DNA of 64,000 nucleotides from Acanthaster planci (lineage: Eukaryota > Echinodermata > Asteroidea > Valvatida > Acanthasteridae), in the NCBI RefSeq assembly GCF_001949145.1, contig NW_019091380.1, positions 1,281,703 to 1,345,702 of the forward strand. The letters are read 5' to 3'. Within the stretch, counting starts at the first letter, position 1. Every line of letters begins with the position of its first letter. The notes beneath the pieces are model-generated. The model saw nothing but the letters and a program-made list of their open reading frames with translations, was not told the DNA's origin and searched no databases. This document shows positions 23,601 to 32,190 of the stretch, one piece after another. Made by a program: the position numbers and the translations under genes.

Positions 23601-26600
23601 AGTATTTTGTAAAACCTATTTTTCCAAACTAAAACAATGTTTCTTAACACTGACACCGTTTAAACGCAATTGAGAAACAACATAAATCTCGTAAATATGA
23701 CGTTTGGTAAAATATATTTCGCAAGAAAAAAATCATGTAATGGCGGGGAACTTAAAAAATATATAGTTTTTTAAAGTGTGCTTCATGGCACTAATGGGCT
23801 TTCTTACTTTGCTATTAATTAACGCGCGCTTTTATTAATCATCCCTGATAATTCTGAGTACAAGTAGTTTGAATGTCGCCCTCATGCGACCCAACTAGCA
23901 GGTTTCCCGTTTTCAGTTGAGCTTTCATTTTGTCACGTGTCATCCCTATTTCACCTCTTTTTTCCGACGCTGCACGCGTCAGTAACAATCAGTACCTGTT
24001 GATGAACAGTTGCTGGCACTATGATCTAAATCTAATCCATTTACGACAATTTACTGCCACATGCGAATTGAAATAAAAATGTTTAGTGGGAGAATCATTT
24101 TCATAAACGTTTCAACGGCGAATACAACTTTGCGGAAAAGAACGACGGGTGCGTGTTTTTTAGCTTATCCCCAAGGAAAAAGTCTTGATTATTGAAAACT
24201 GTTGAACTTTGATGCCATACGCGAAGATTTTCAGGGGGTTCTGTTACTCAGGTTATTTTGAATTTGAGAATAGGACGATTTTTGATCGAGATTTTAAGTC
24301 CCTCCACAATTAATCTCTTTTAACACCGGTCCTATGCCTACCTAATTACGTCACCGAAGGAACGACCCATAATACATAGACGTACCGGCGCCTATGAGCG
24401 TTGCTTCATGTAATTAGATTGGCACGAAGGGCAGGCATTGCATCCATTTACCAAACAGGAAAAAATATCAAAATTATAGAAATATTACCGAGTTGCGTCA
24501 CTGCTGCTTGCCATTTCCAAGGGTGTTTGAATAGGAAAAAGCCTTTTTCAGTACGTGACATCAGCAGCCATACATGTATACTCTTGGCTATGTAAACTTG
24601 CAACAACAAGTATTTTGTGATTCATTTATGCAAATTGAAAATGAACAGTTTCTACGCTTTTACGAATTTGGTGTAAACTTTTAGGCAGTAGCAAGTTTCA
24701 TGTTAACCTTCTCCAAAATGTCTACACACATACACGAGTAATTCCAAAGTCAAGACGTATAAAATGGAATTTGTCATCGTGAATGGAATACTGAAAGGTG
24801 AGGAGCCGTGAAGAACAGCGTGGCATTAGACAACTAAGGAAATTGCGCACAATCTGAATAACCAAGAACTGTCGTAGCCAGCATTAGCGGGGATGACCAC
24901 ACAAGCAGACAAAGTCAACGGGATTGGGAAATTTATATGCCATGCAGAGGAATAATAATTATAACTGTAACCTTGCAAGCCATTTTCTTCTCTACAATCG
25001 TGCCCTAGGTCATAAGACCACTTGGGTTTTAAATCATGCTCATTTGAATACTGATCAACATGCATGCCCACGAAATGCACCCACGCTCACAATCGACACG
25101 ACTGTCGAATAACAGCAGGATTGTACCCGGAGAGGCCATCAGTTACAACCGTCAATGACAGCCATGAAAAGAGAACATTTCAGAGCAAAGTCGCGTTGAA
25201 AGTGGAGCTTCTCTGAATTACTTCTAAATTAAGGCCAATATTGCCCCAGGACCGTAATCGGTATAATTATATTTGGCCAAACATTCCTTGTTTGGAGCAC
25301 ACAATCTGTTTCGATCGGTCAATAAGTGAATCTCCTATGGCTGGGTTAATAAACAAAATCTCCGTTTCGCAGAAAACGCAGCATCCATAACGGCATGGAG
25401 AGAAAAGATATGTTTCAGGAACGGAACCTGCCTCCCAGGCAGAGACCAGCTGTTCTCGCGGATTAAAGCTCACGCCGTCATGGGAAAGTCCAACAGTTAC
25501 AGGGACAACACGATTTAAAATTGGCCCGAGACAGCTCTTTAAATCGAGCAGATGGTCACAGGTAAGCCTCATAATGTGCCATCGACGACTTGTTTAAGGC
25601 AGGTCTGACAAAAAGGATGATTTCTTCGACTTCTGTGTCAAATTTCTCCTGCATTTAGACAACCCCCCCCACTCGAGTGGTAGGAAGAGGCAATATTTGC
25701 TATTCCTGGAATTCGTCTAGTTTAATTGGGTTCGGGATGTGCTTTATTGCTTTCGAGATTTGACCGTGGTTTAACAAGCTCTATATGATGAGTGAATTTC
25801 ATATGCAACAACCAGTGACAAGAAGAAAGGGCAAATCGCCTGTATTCCCACCGATGCGTTATTGAATTACATTGTCGTAAAAGACCGCAACCGTGCCCGT
25901 TTGGTACTTGATGACACTATCCTGTCCAATTACTGAACTCACGGAGGTATCACCGTAGCTCCCGGTCTTGTTTTTGCCAGCTTCAAGGACACTGAATACA
26001 ACAACCAGTCCTGATACGAACTTATATTGGGGCTTTGCGTGGTAGCCATCTTGCAGGGCACTTCTCTTGTTGCCCAGGGAAACCCCCTTTGTACATAATA
26101 CAGTGTGGAAAAAAAGCACTGGCCTGCAAGATGGCAGCCATGCAAACCCTCTAGGCTCAGTCAACCCCGAGCATCCTCGACTGCTATGTCAACCTGATGT
26201 CAGTTGAGAATCTTCCAAACAACATGCACCACAAACGAAATATTTCACATACAATGTCACTTTACGGAGCCATTTGCCGTCTCTGATGGCCCCATAAAAT
26301 ACGGACACTGGCGGCTGATCAACGCAGACTAAGGCATATGATGGCGATTCCATCCAGAACAAATTATGATGATCTCGCTTTCCGGCTTATAATCCTGCAG
26401 ACGAGAGGGCAGATCTCGACACGCCACACAAAAGGACTAAAATAGGAGACCATTAACAGTAATTTCCTCTGAGAAAGATGCTGTTACCGCACAGTCGCCA
26501 TTACGGTATTCTCGATGGAGTTGAGGCTCAATCTCCCGACCTACAGCTTGGACACCCTATCAAAATGAGTACCCGCACCTTTGGAGGCCCTTTTTGTTTT

Positions 26601-29600
26601 GTTATTTTCCTCCAATATCCCTAAAATCCTAGTTTCGATTTGAAAAAATCAAAATAGAAAAAAAGGTGAGAATGAGTCCGTAGCCATGTCCCGACATTAT
26701 ACCCTGGCCCTGGCACACTCTACTCCTTACTTTTATTTTCTCTTGACTTACAAAGCGAGAATAACTTGGAATACATTTAAATTTATAAATAATATTCCCT
26801 GATTTCATTTTCCTCATAATTCAAAGCATCCCTAATATTTCTGGGGGAGAGGCTCCAATACTTCTTTTTACACATCCACAACTTGAGCAGCGAATAAACA
26901 AAATTAAAAAAAAAAAGAAAAAAAGACGAAAACGGAGAATGTCACTGCGGTAAAATCATGGATTTGTTTTTTTAAGAAAAGAACAAAATCACATTTACTT
27001 AGTCATTATTCTTTCATTCACGATTATTCTTTGTCTTTCTATTGCCACTGCATACAGTCAATTTCCAAAGATACAATTAAGAGAGTTGCAGTTGTCACGC
27101 ATGAATAAACACGGCGTCTCATTCATAATGTATGTTGTTTTGCATCATCCTTGCTTGTACCAAGCAATTTTCCAACATACAGCGGGAAACTGTGTGTGTT
27201 GTGACAATACTTTCTCAACAATAATGGTTTATCGATTTGTTCTTCTGCAAACCAACTGCCGCATAGCAAGGGAGTTCAGGGTAACGAAAAACAACGTAAA
27301 AGGCAAAACAATAGCCCCCATGACCAACATCCTCGACGCCACGCATTTAGCTGCACCGACAACTTATTTTATCGTCAATTGCCAGGAATTTATAGAGGAC
27401 CAAAAGACCTATTTGTGTCATTAATCGTCAATCAAGTTATGCTGCGAACCAGCATGTCCGAGCAGAGTTTTACAAATTAAACAAAACACCTTAAACACAT
27501 TCATGAATAACTAACCATATGCAAAAAAGCAATAACAAGTGCGCAAATTTTTAATTCCAGCGAATTTTGAAAACAAAAATCATTTTATATAGTACAGTGT
27601 ACAACGTACTATGTTGGCATTAATGAAAAGACGCAAAACGGAACCCAGTAGCTAAGCCCGACGGTAACTTACGTGTCAAATTCTCACGATGTGGTCTATT
27701 GCCTTGCTCTATGGCGTGAAAACATACCGTCTCAAAAAAATAATAATTCCCTCTTAACATCTGGGTTAATGGCTGTTTTGGGTCTCCAAATCAGGTTTCC
27801 AAATTACCCACTGTACTTTCCCCGGTAGCAAAGACAAGCGAGGCGGTGCCATGAATGATTGGCCGTAATCAACTCTAGGCGTACTGCCAAGCGCCGGAAA
27901 ACGGGCAGACTGGATTGCTCTCGTGGTATTAATGAATAGGATGCAATTTGCCCTGCGTGAGAAGACAAGATGCCTCGGGGACGGGCCGGAACGGGCGAGA
28001 TTCCCCGGGAGGAAGGGAGAGCAGGTGAACCGTCGTACATGCACCGGCCTTGGATCGGAAATCGAACCGTGGCCTCCACGCGCGAACCCTTGACCCGCGA
28101 GGAAGGGCCCAACCTCAGTCGTCTTTTACTGAAACGTTCATATCACCGACTGGGTGCACATATCACCGTCGTGGGTTCTCATCCAATTTGTGCACGCTGG
28201 CTTGGAGACGAGGAAAGGGACCGAGGTTTGCTTTTCCTCAAACCCCTAACCACTCCCCGAAGGAATTATTGAGCGAGAGGTGGCCAGTAAACCTGATTAT
28301 TACTTTATCTAAAGGTCTCAGGGGTAGACAGCGTTTTATAGATGGAAGGAAACCTTGAGATGTCGTTTTTGTAGCATCAGGCAAACTTCCCGCGCCAGCC
28401 AGTACGGTTTTATAGATGTTCATGGGGGAAGTACATAAAACTGGATTCTTTTCAAAACATCTCATCTGATGTAACGTGCCATCTATGTTCAATGAGAAAT
28501 CTGAAGTGTCTCTTAAATTCTAGATGACGATTGCTTTTCGGGAACTAAACTACAATGCCTTCAACTGATACACGTGCCCATGAGACGTAATACAATAGTC
28601 TGAATGCAGATCTGGTGCTAGGTTAAATCTTTGTTGTAGCAATATGATACGGTCAGGAGGTTTTTCCTGGTTTTTTTTTCAATCTGTTCAGGAGGGACCA
28701 TTAGATAAGACAAGCTATAAAGCCACACGACCGTGAATGGTTTTGATATCTCTATGAACAGACTACAGCCACAGGACGTAAATGCGAAAAAGGAAAAGAA
28801 ACTAGAAAAAGAAAAAACAATTGCCATGCATTATTTATAATAAAATTTATTTGGGAAATTCCACAAACAACAAGACAAACACAAGACACAGCGGGCCGCC
28901 CAGGAGAACATAAAAGTTAAAAAAATAAACTACCGCCAAAAGGCGTCTTACATACTGTAAATCCTACCAAAAAAGTCATGTTGCAGAAATTCCAATGGTG
29001 TGTGTTTTGAGGGATCTGACACATCCACTGACCTGTTTCTGTTTGTATTTGAGTGCAAGCCGTAGTCTGCTCAGTGGGTCCTCTCCAATGGAGGATTCAT
29101 TGTCCCTGTTCAGTATGCACTCCAACTCCTTAGAGCCCCGCGTCTGGTCAAGCAGGTCAGTGGCGAACTCCCGGCACTGCTCCACCAACTTGTCGTACTC
29201 CGACTTGAACTCGTTCTCCCGGTAGCTGAGCTTCCGCAGCTCCCAGCTCAGCTCGAAGGCGGTCAGGATGGGGTCCTCGCTGGACAGGGCGATCAGGGAG
29301 GGGCTGGCCAGGGCGCGGTAGATGTTCAGCCGGGAGCGGGAGTGGCGCAGGCCGTCGTGCCGGATGCTGGAGATGCAGTCGTCGCAGCCGCACTTGACGT
29401 TGTGGGGCTTGGGGATGGAGGCGCCCCGCTCGAGCAGGATCTTCAGGATCTCGTAGTTGTTGCGGTGAGCAGCGAGGATGACGGGGCTTACGTCTGGGGT
29501 AAAGTCGGACTCATTCTGCTCTTGTAGGATACGTGCCTGCGCAAGACCATCAAAAAGAATAATAAAGGACAAATATTTCGAAAACTTAAATCTATGCACA

Positions 29601-31344
29601 TTTCAGAGGCGAAATCAAACTAGTCACACTATCTGTAATAGTTTTGTGTGGTAGCCATCTGGTAGGGTAGTGCCAGTGTTACACAGGGAAAGCTCCTTTA
29701 TGCATACCCTATGGAACAAAAACATTAGCCTGCAAGATGGCAGTCATGCAAACCCTCTACAGCTTTCAAGAACATATAACCTCTGCTCATGAAGCACATT
29801 GCAATCGTTTCTAGACGTGACCTTTCTTATGATTGCCAAGCGAAGTGTCAAATCTTATTTTGGAAATTTGTTAAAATTTCCAGGATAAGAAAAGAAGAGT
29901 CAGTAAAGTCAGCCCCAATAACCAGAGATGTGAATACTAAAAGAAGAATTTCTTTTCTAACTTTGATGAACATTTCGGGAAAAGGTTGTACAAGTAAACC
30001 TTTTTCATATTTCTTTTTTTTTTTTCTTCTCCAGTGTCTAAATATTTCTGTAATGTAATTTCAAATCACCTTCCACAAAAAAACTGATAAACTAAGATAA
30101 TGCAATATGCAATTAAGCAAACGGGCAACCAATTCATTAATAGTGCAATGCCATAACCCAGGTAAACTCAATTTATTAAAATAAGCTTCTACAAGTTCCG
30201 GTTCACGGACCCGGTTGACAAATTATCATAGGCGCGGCGTGCGGATGCGTCATTGCTACCTGTTGCCATACCAGCCAACTCGATTCATAATGACGATGCC
30301 TCAACCGTCATTAACTATTAACGAGAACTCATGCATTATTTCCTCCACTTAATGCCGACGTGCGCTAGTGAAGTCCAATTTTTAAATCATAAGCAAACTG
30401 TCAACGTCAGAGTTCGCGATGCGACTGTTCAGATGCAGGTCAATAATAAAATACACAGAGGCATGCGTTGCTTGGGAACACAGCAATGGAAACGGGGTGG
30501 TTCCCTTAAACGTAGAAAGCGACGGTCGCGGGACAAGCCACAGGAATCGATGACATTAAGACGGACTTAACACAACACGTCATGGTGTCATATTTATTTA
30601 CACGTATTCTATTACGACTCTGACCGCAAGACACAGTCGCTGTACTACCGACATGTACTCCCACCTTCAAAAATTGGATTCGTCGTAGGAAGTCACTAAA
30701 ACAGGAAAGTTCTGCCATACAAAAGTTAATCATGAAATCACTGGGCAAGGCTTACCATAATATAGTTGTCTCTTTACCAATTTTAACTTATCACCTTTTT
30801 TTATTCATTTAGGGGATAAAAGATCATTCGAGCCTAACATTCCTAAGCAATTATTTTGATTTGGCTGTTTACAAAGACCCGTAGAAAAACTGAACTTTAG
30901 AACTTTTTGGCGAGGTATCAGGTGATATAATTCAGCGTACTCCATGTCGAAAATGGAGCTACAAAAGTAGCCACTTACCCGTATGTCTTTCTTAGGCGCT
31001 TTGTAGTTGAGTAAGAGCTCCACAGCCTCCACGACCTCTTCGTCGATGGCGTGGAGAAGGGCGTCCCCAACGTTGACATTGTGCTTGAGCAGCAGCTCAA
31101 TGATCTCGATGTTCTCGTTCTGGATGGCGATCAGGAGGCCCGTGCGCCCCAGCGAGTCCACACAGTTCTTGTTCAGGTTGAAGTAGATGTCGGCCTCCTC
31201 CAGCGCCTGGCGAACGCTGCCGTAGTCACCTCGCTCGACGGCCAGGATGAAGGCCCGCTCGGTCGGCGAGAGCGGCGTCTCCTTGCGCACAATCTGCATG
31301 GGGATGCGGTCGCTGGCCGCATCCACGTGATAGTAGGCGGGCAT
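16459..31344 (-). CDS. TRPC4/5: TRPC4/5-like canonical transient receptor potential channel, complete coding region in ten exons
   Basis: Plasma-membrane, receptor/phospholipase C-linked, calcium-permeable cation channel that works as a tetramer. Coding exons, read on the minus strand: 31344-30979, 29536-29033, 22943-22591, 21928-21789, 21228-21113, 20354-20127, 19588-19387, 19062-18868, 18187-18143, 17601-16459. All introns are GT..AG and all phases join. The conceptual protein is 1096 residues once one surplus base in exon 3 is ignored; vertebrate TRPC4/5 are just under 1000. Order: ankyrin repeats (~25-165), His-Cys3 zinc site (H167, C171, C173, C176), pre-S1 (~317-340), S1 (~358-376), S2 (~397-420), S3 (~433-453), S4 (~480-504), S5 (~522-546), pore cysteines C555/C560, filter FGLTDL (582-587), S6 (~604-634), TRP helix [10 protein letters not shown] (642-651), a KQDIS-containing CaM/IP3R-binding-type segment (~745), then a low-complexity tail. 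[11 protein letters not shown] and GLNQLY match TRPC4/5 better than TRPC3/6/7. ATTAAA polyadenylation-like hexamers on the minus strand lie at 15719-15724 and 15635-15640, but the 3' end is not established. Confidence 0.95.
17602..18142 (-). other. Intron 9 of the TRPC4/5 gene
   Basis: 541 bp, GTAAGA..ACAG, phase 0. AT-rich, with no feature recognised. Confidence 0.88.
18143..18187 (-). CDS. TRPC4/5: TRPC4/5 coding exon 9: 45-bp micro-exon
   Basis: Residues 702-716, [15 protein letters not shown]. It is flanked by atttcag on its 5' side and GTAAGA on its 3' side, phase 0 at both ends, and links exon 8 to [10 protein letters not shown] in exon 10. Vertebrate TRPC4/5 have the equivalent (Q)YQEV(M/I)RNLVKRY junction. 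At 15 codons in phase 0 it could be skipped without breaking the frame. Confidence 0.85.
18188..18867 (-). other. Intron 8 of the TRPC4/5 gene
   Basis: 680 bp, GTATGA..TCAG, phase 0. The open frames on both strands here show no family similarity. Confidence 0.85.
18868..19062 (-). CDS. TRPC4/5: TRPC4/5 coding exon 8: TRP helix and proximal C terminus
   Basis: Residues 637-701 (195 bp). It contains the TRP box region [19 protein letters not shown] and [18 protein letters not shown], diagnostic of TRPC channels, followed by a basic stretch [10 protein letters not shown]. The acceptor is gcaaacag|ACG and the donor AAG|GTATGA, both phase 0. The TRP helix couples S6 to the cytosolic domains. Confidence 0.95.
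19063..19386 (-). other. Intron 7 of the TRPC4/5 gene
   Basis: 324 bp, GTAGGT..ACAG, phase 0, the shortest intron of the gene. Nothing else was seen. Confidence 0.88.
19387..19588 (-). CDS. TRPC4/5: TRPC4/5 coding exon 7: pore helix, selectivity filter and S6
   Basis: Residues 569-636: [18 protein letters not shown] (pore helix and filter), then [18 protein letters not shown] followed by [18 protein letters not shown] (S6 with the LLIAMM gate region). The filter region reads FGLTDL, where vertebrate TRPC4/5 have FGLINL. The acceptor is tttgtag|T, completing GAT; the donor is ACAG|GTAGGT, phase 0. Confidence 0.96.
19589..20126 (-). other. Intron 6 of the TRPC4/5 gene
   Basis: 538 bp, GTAAGA..GTAG, phase 2. 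It contains a short C-run near 19697 and no exon-like sequence. Confidence 0.88.
20127..20354 (-). CDS. TRPC4/5: TRPC4/5 coding exon 6: S4, S4-S5 linker, S5 and outer pore
   Basis: Residues 493-569. It contains [18 protein letters not shown] (S4-S5 linker signature), S5 [20 protein letters not shown], and the outer-pore segment [15 protein letters not shown] with a CX4C pair (C555, C560). That pair corresponds to the redox-sensitive disulfide pair of TRPC5. The acceptor is catgcag|C, completing AGC; the donor is ACAGA|GTAAGA, phase 2, completed to GAT by exon 7. Confidence 0.95.
20355..21112 (-). other. Intron 5 of the TRPC4/5 gene
   Basis: 758 bp, GTAGGT..GCAG, phase 2. No other feature was recognised. 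Confidence 0.88.
21113..21228 (-). CDS. TRPC4/5: TRPC4/5 coding exon 5: S3-S4 loop and start of S4
   Basis: Residues 455 to 493 (Ser split by the intron): a variable loop, then [20 protein letters not shown], matching the TRPC signature W(H/D)PTL.AEA.FA.ANI(F/L)S. The acceptor is cttcgcag|TTA (phase 0) and the donor TTTTTAG|GTAGGT (phase 2). The length of 116 bp equals 38 codons plus the AG of the Ser codon that exon 6 completes. Confidence 0.93.
21229..21788 (-). other. Intron 4 of the TRPC4/5 gene
   Basis: 560 bp, GTAAGT..GCAG, phase 0. It contains a CT/AG hairpin at about 21690-21712 and nothing else recognised. Confidence 0.88.
21789..21928 (-). CDS. TRPC4/5: TRPC4/5 coding exon 4: end of S2, S2-S3 loop and S3
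   Basis: Residues 408 (split Gly) to 454: [14 protein letters not shown], then [20 protein letters not shown] (S3) and ending RITAYVN. The acceptor is ttccag|GT, completing a Gly codon from exon 3; the donor is AAT|GTAAGT, phase 0. It aligns with the vertebrate TRPC4/5 WDGG…DWWNLMDFVMNSLYLATI segment. It was too broken up to be seen as a long open frame and was found by reading the minus strand. Confidence 0.93.
21929..22590 (-). other. Intron 3 of the TRPC4/5 gene
   Basis: 662 bp, GTAAGT..CCAG, phase 1. Nothing else was recognised in it. Confidence 0.88.
22591..22943 (-). CDS. TRPC4/5: TRPC4/5 coding exon 3: pre-S1, S1 and start of S2; carries an apparent 1-bp frameshift
   Basis: It starts [10 protein letters not shown] after tcgcag and ends WVLG at ATTAG|GTAAGT (phase 1). 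The frame that opens the exon reads through …[10 protein letters not shown] and then loses similarity, running into TAA at 22656-22658. The neighbouring frame takes over at once with [14 protein letters not shown]…[18 protein letters not shown]…WVLG. The switch falls at the GGG on the minus strand (22830-22832). The exon is 353 bp where 352 bp would fit both flanking phases, so exactly one base is surplus. This could be an assembly or sequencing error, or a real inactivating indel or allele. Confidence 0.93.
23298..23336. repeat. 16-bp inverted repeat (one mismatch) with 7-nt loop in TRPC4/5 intron 2
   Basis: GAACCTCATATCTCGT (23298-23313), loop TATTTTT, ACGAGGTATGAGGTTC (23321-23336). Fifteen of 16 pairs are Watson-Crick. 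It lies about 360 bp into the intron from the exon 3 acceptor. Confidence 0.88.
26026..26155. mobile_element. Small terminal-inverted-repeat element (MITE-like), copy A, in TRPC4/5 intron 2
   Basis: The left end around 26029-26057 (GGG.TTTGC.TGG..GCCATCTTGCAGG) is the reverse complement, with few mismatches, of the right end around 26123-26154 (CCTGCAAGATGGCAGCCATG then CAAACCCTCTA). The interior is ~65 bp and non-coding. It aligns along its length with copy B at 29638-29760 in the same orientation. Size, inverted ends and multiplicity fit a non-autonomous DNA transposon. Target-site duplication is uncertain. Confidence 0.65.
29033..29536 (-). CDS. TRPC4/5: TRPC4/5 coding exon 2: last ankyrin repeats, zinc site and linker helices
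   Basis: Residues 123-290; 504 bp, phase 0 at both ends. It contains [20 protein letters not shown], the motif [11 protein letters not shown] (H167, C171, C173, C176, with the same spacing as the zinc-binding residues of vertebrate TRPC4/5), the invariant [20 protein letters not shown], and the linker [19 protein letters not shown]. The acceptor is gcgcag|GCA and the donor AAACAG|GTCAGT. Strong colinear identity with vertebrate TRPC4/5 makes this a secure exon. Confidence 0.96.
29537..30978 (-). other. Intron 1 of the TRPC4/5 gene
   Basis: 1442 bp, GTAAGT..GCAG. It contains one copy of the terminal-inverted-repeat element (29638-29760). No other exon-like sequence was recognised. Confidence 0.9.
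29638..29760. mobile_element. Small terminal-inverted-repeat element (MITE-like), copy B, in TRPC4/5 intron 1
   Basis: It begins near GTGTGGTAGCCATCT and ends GCCTGCAAGATGGCAGTCAT followed by GCAAACCCTCTA. The interior shares CAGGGAAA..CCTTT and AAAAACATTAGCC blocks with copy A at 26026-26155. It is more diverged than copy A at the left terminus (GGTAGG instead of TGCAGG). Confidence 0.6.
30979..31344 (-). CDS. TRPC4/5: TRPC4/5 coding exon 1: start codon and first ankyrin repeats
   Basis: Residues 1-122. The ATG at 31344 has the context CACCATG. It is the first in-frame ATG after an in-frame TAA at 31447-31449, and it gives an N terminus [15 protein letters not shown] that aligns with the vertebrate TRPC4/5 start (…RDRIPLRIVR…). 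The exon encodes [20 protein letters not shown], a [12 protein letters not shown] ankyrin core and the [10 protein letters not shown] block typical of TRPC channels. The donor is CGG|GTAAGT, phase 0. The 5' UTR and promoter are not defined; a non-coding upstream exon is possible. Confidence 0.95.
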
Positions 31345-32099
31345 GGTGACAGAAAAGATGGGAATTACTGGTCCAGCTACAGGAACAATGACACTCCTGT
31401 GGATTGACGACACAAAACGACGAGGAACACAAGAGTTAGTTAGGATTTAATCATAAACAGCCTGTCGATGGTCACACTGTAGCCTGGATCAATGAAGAAA
31501 CAAAACCTGTCAAGCAAATTAATTTGAACTTGAAATTTAAAAGTTCCCGATGGCTAACAGAAGTGTACCAAGCGTCAAACATGCACGACAGCATTTGGAG
31601 GTTGCGTCAAAACCCGATTTATTTATTATTTTTTTTCGCAGGAGAGATGGTGTCTTTTGTGGGTGGTGTCGGCTCTGGCTTTGCTTTAAGTAGTGTGTGC
31701 CAACGAGTGATTAACAGTAGAAGAAAACACAAAATGTGGAAGCAACCACAAATGCGCCAACAGCCTCGTTAGGGTAAAAGTGAAAGTAGAGCGTAATTTC
31801 AGTCCTTGACGTGGTATCTCCTCAATGAGCAATGCTTTTCTAATGTGCAACGTGACACTGACTATCAGATGCTGGTGCGTGTAATTGATTCTTCAGAACC
31901 GCGCTACCAGGGAAATCTGGTATACATGTCGGTCTCAAAATAACAAGAGGATGATAGCCAACGGATTTGCAGTGAGTGCTAAAAAGCGCCTTGAGTTCTG
32001 AAGTGTGTACCATTCCTTATTAATCACAAAACGTGAGCTAGGGGTCCCAAGCGGGCCAAGAGAGGGCGCAATTTTCCTAGCAACGGTGGCTCCTTCGGC

Positions 32100-32190
32100 G
32101 GTGGGAAGTGCACTTCGAGTCGCTACTACTGATCTCTACTATTCTAATAGAGATCAGTGGTCGCTACCAGCCAAATGAACACTTCCCACA
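32100..32190. repeat. Nested inverted repeat of ~90 bp, MITE-like
   Basis: The outer arms are GTGGGAAGTG (32100-32109) and CACTTCCCAC (32181-32190). The inner stem is CTGATCTCTA (from ~32129) and TAGAGATCAG (to ~32158). A GTCGCTAC octamer occurs on both sides as a direct repeat. The whole unit folds as an imperfect hairpin, about 750 bp upstream of the TRPC4/5 start codon. Confidence 0.65.

Larger units (their letters stand above)
22944..29032 (-). other. Intron 2 of the TRPC4/5 gene (6.1 kb)
   Basis: GTCAGT..GCAG. It holds a strong hairpin (23298-23336), a terminal-inverted-repeat element (26026-26155), an A-rich tract near 26905-26935, and a CpG-rich patch (27964-28130). No TRPC exon was recognised in it: the protein is continuous from residue 290 to 291 across it. 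Confidence 0.88.

Noticed and set aside
29157-29393. Arg/Pro/Leu-rich frame on the minus strand
   Set aside because: An off-frame reading of exon 2; the correct frame gives the [11 protein letters not shown] signature.
31051-31407. 118-codon plus-strand frame
   Set aside because: Antisense of TRPC4/5 exon 1 in GC-rich codons; no family features.
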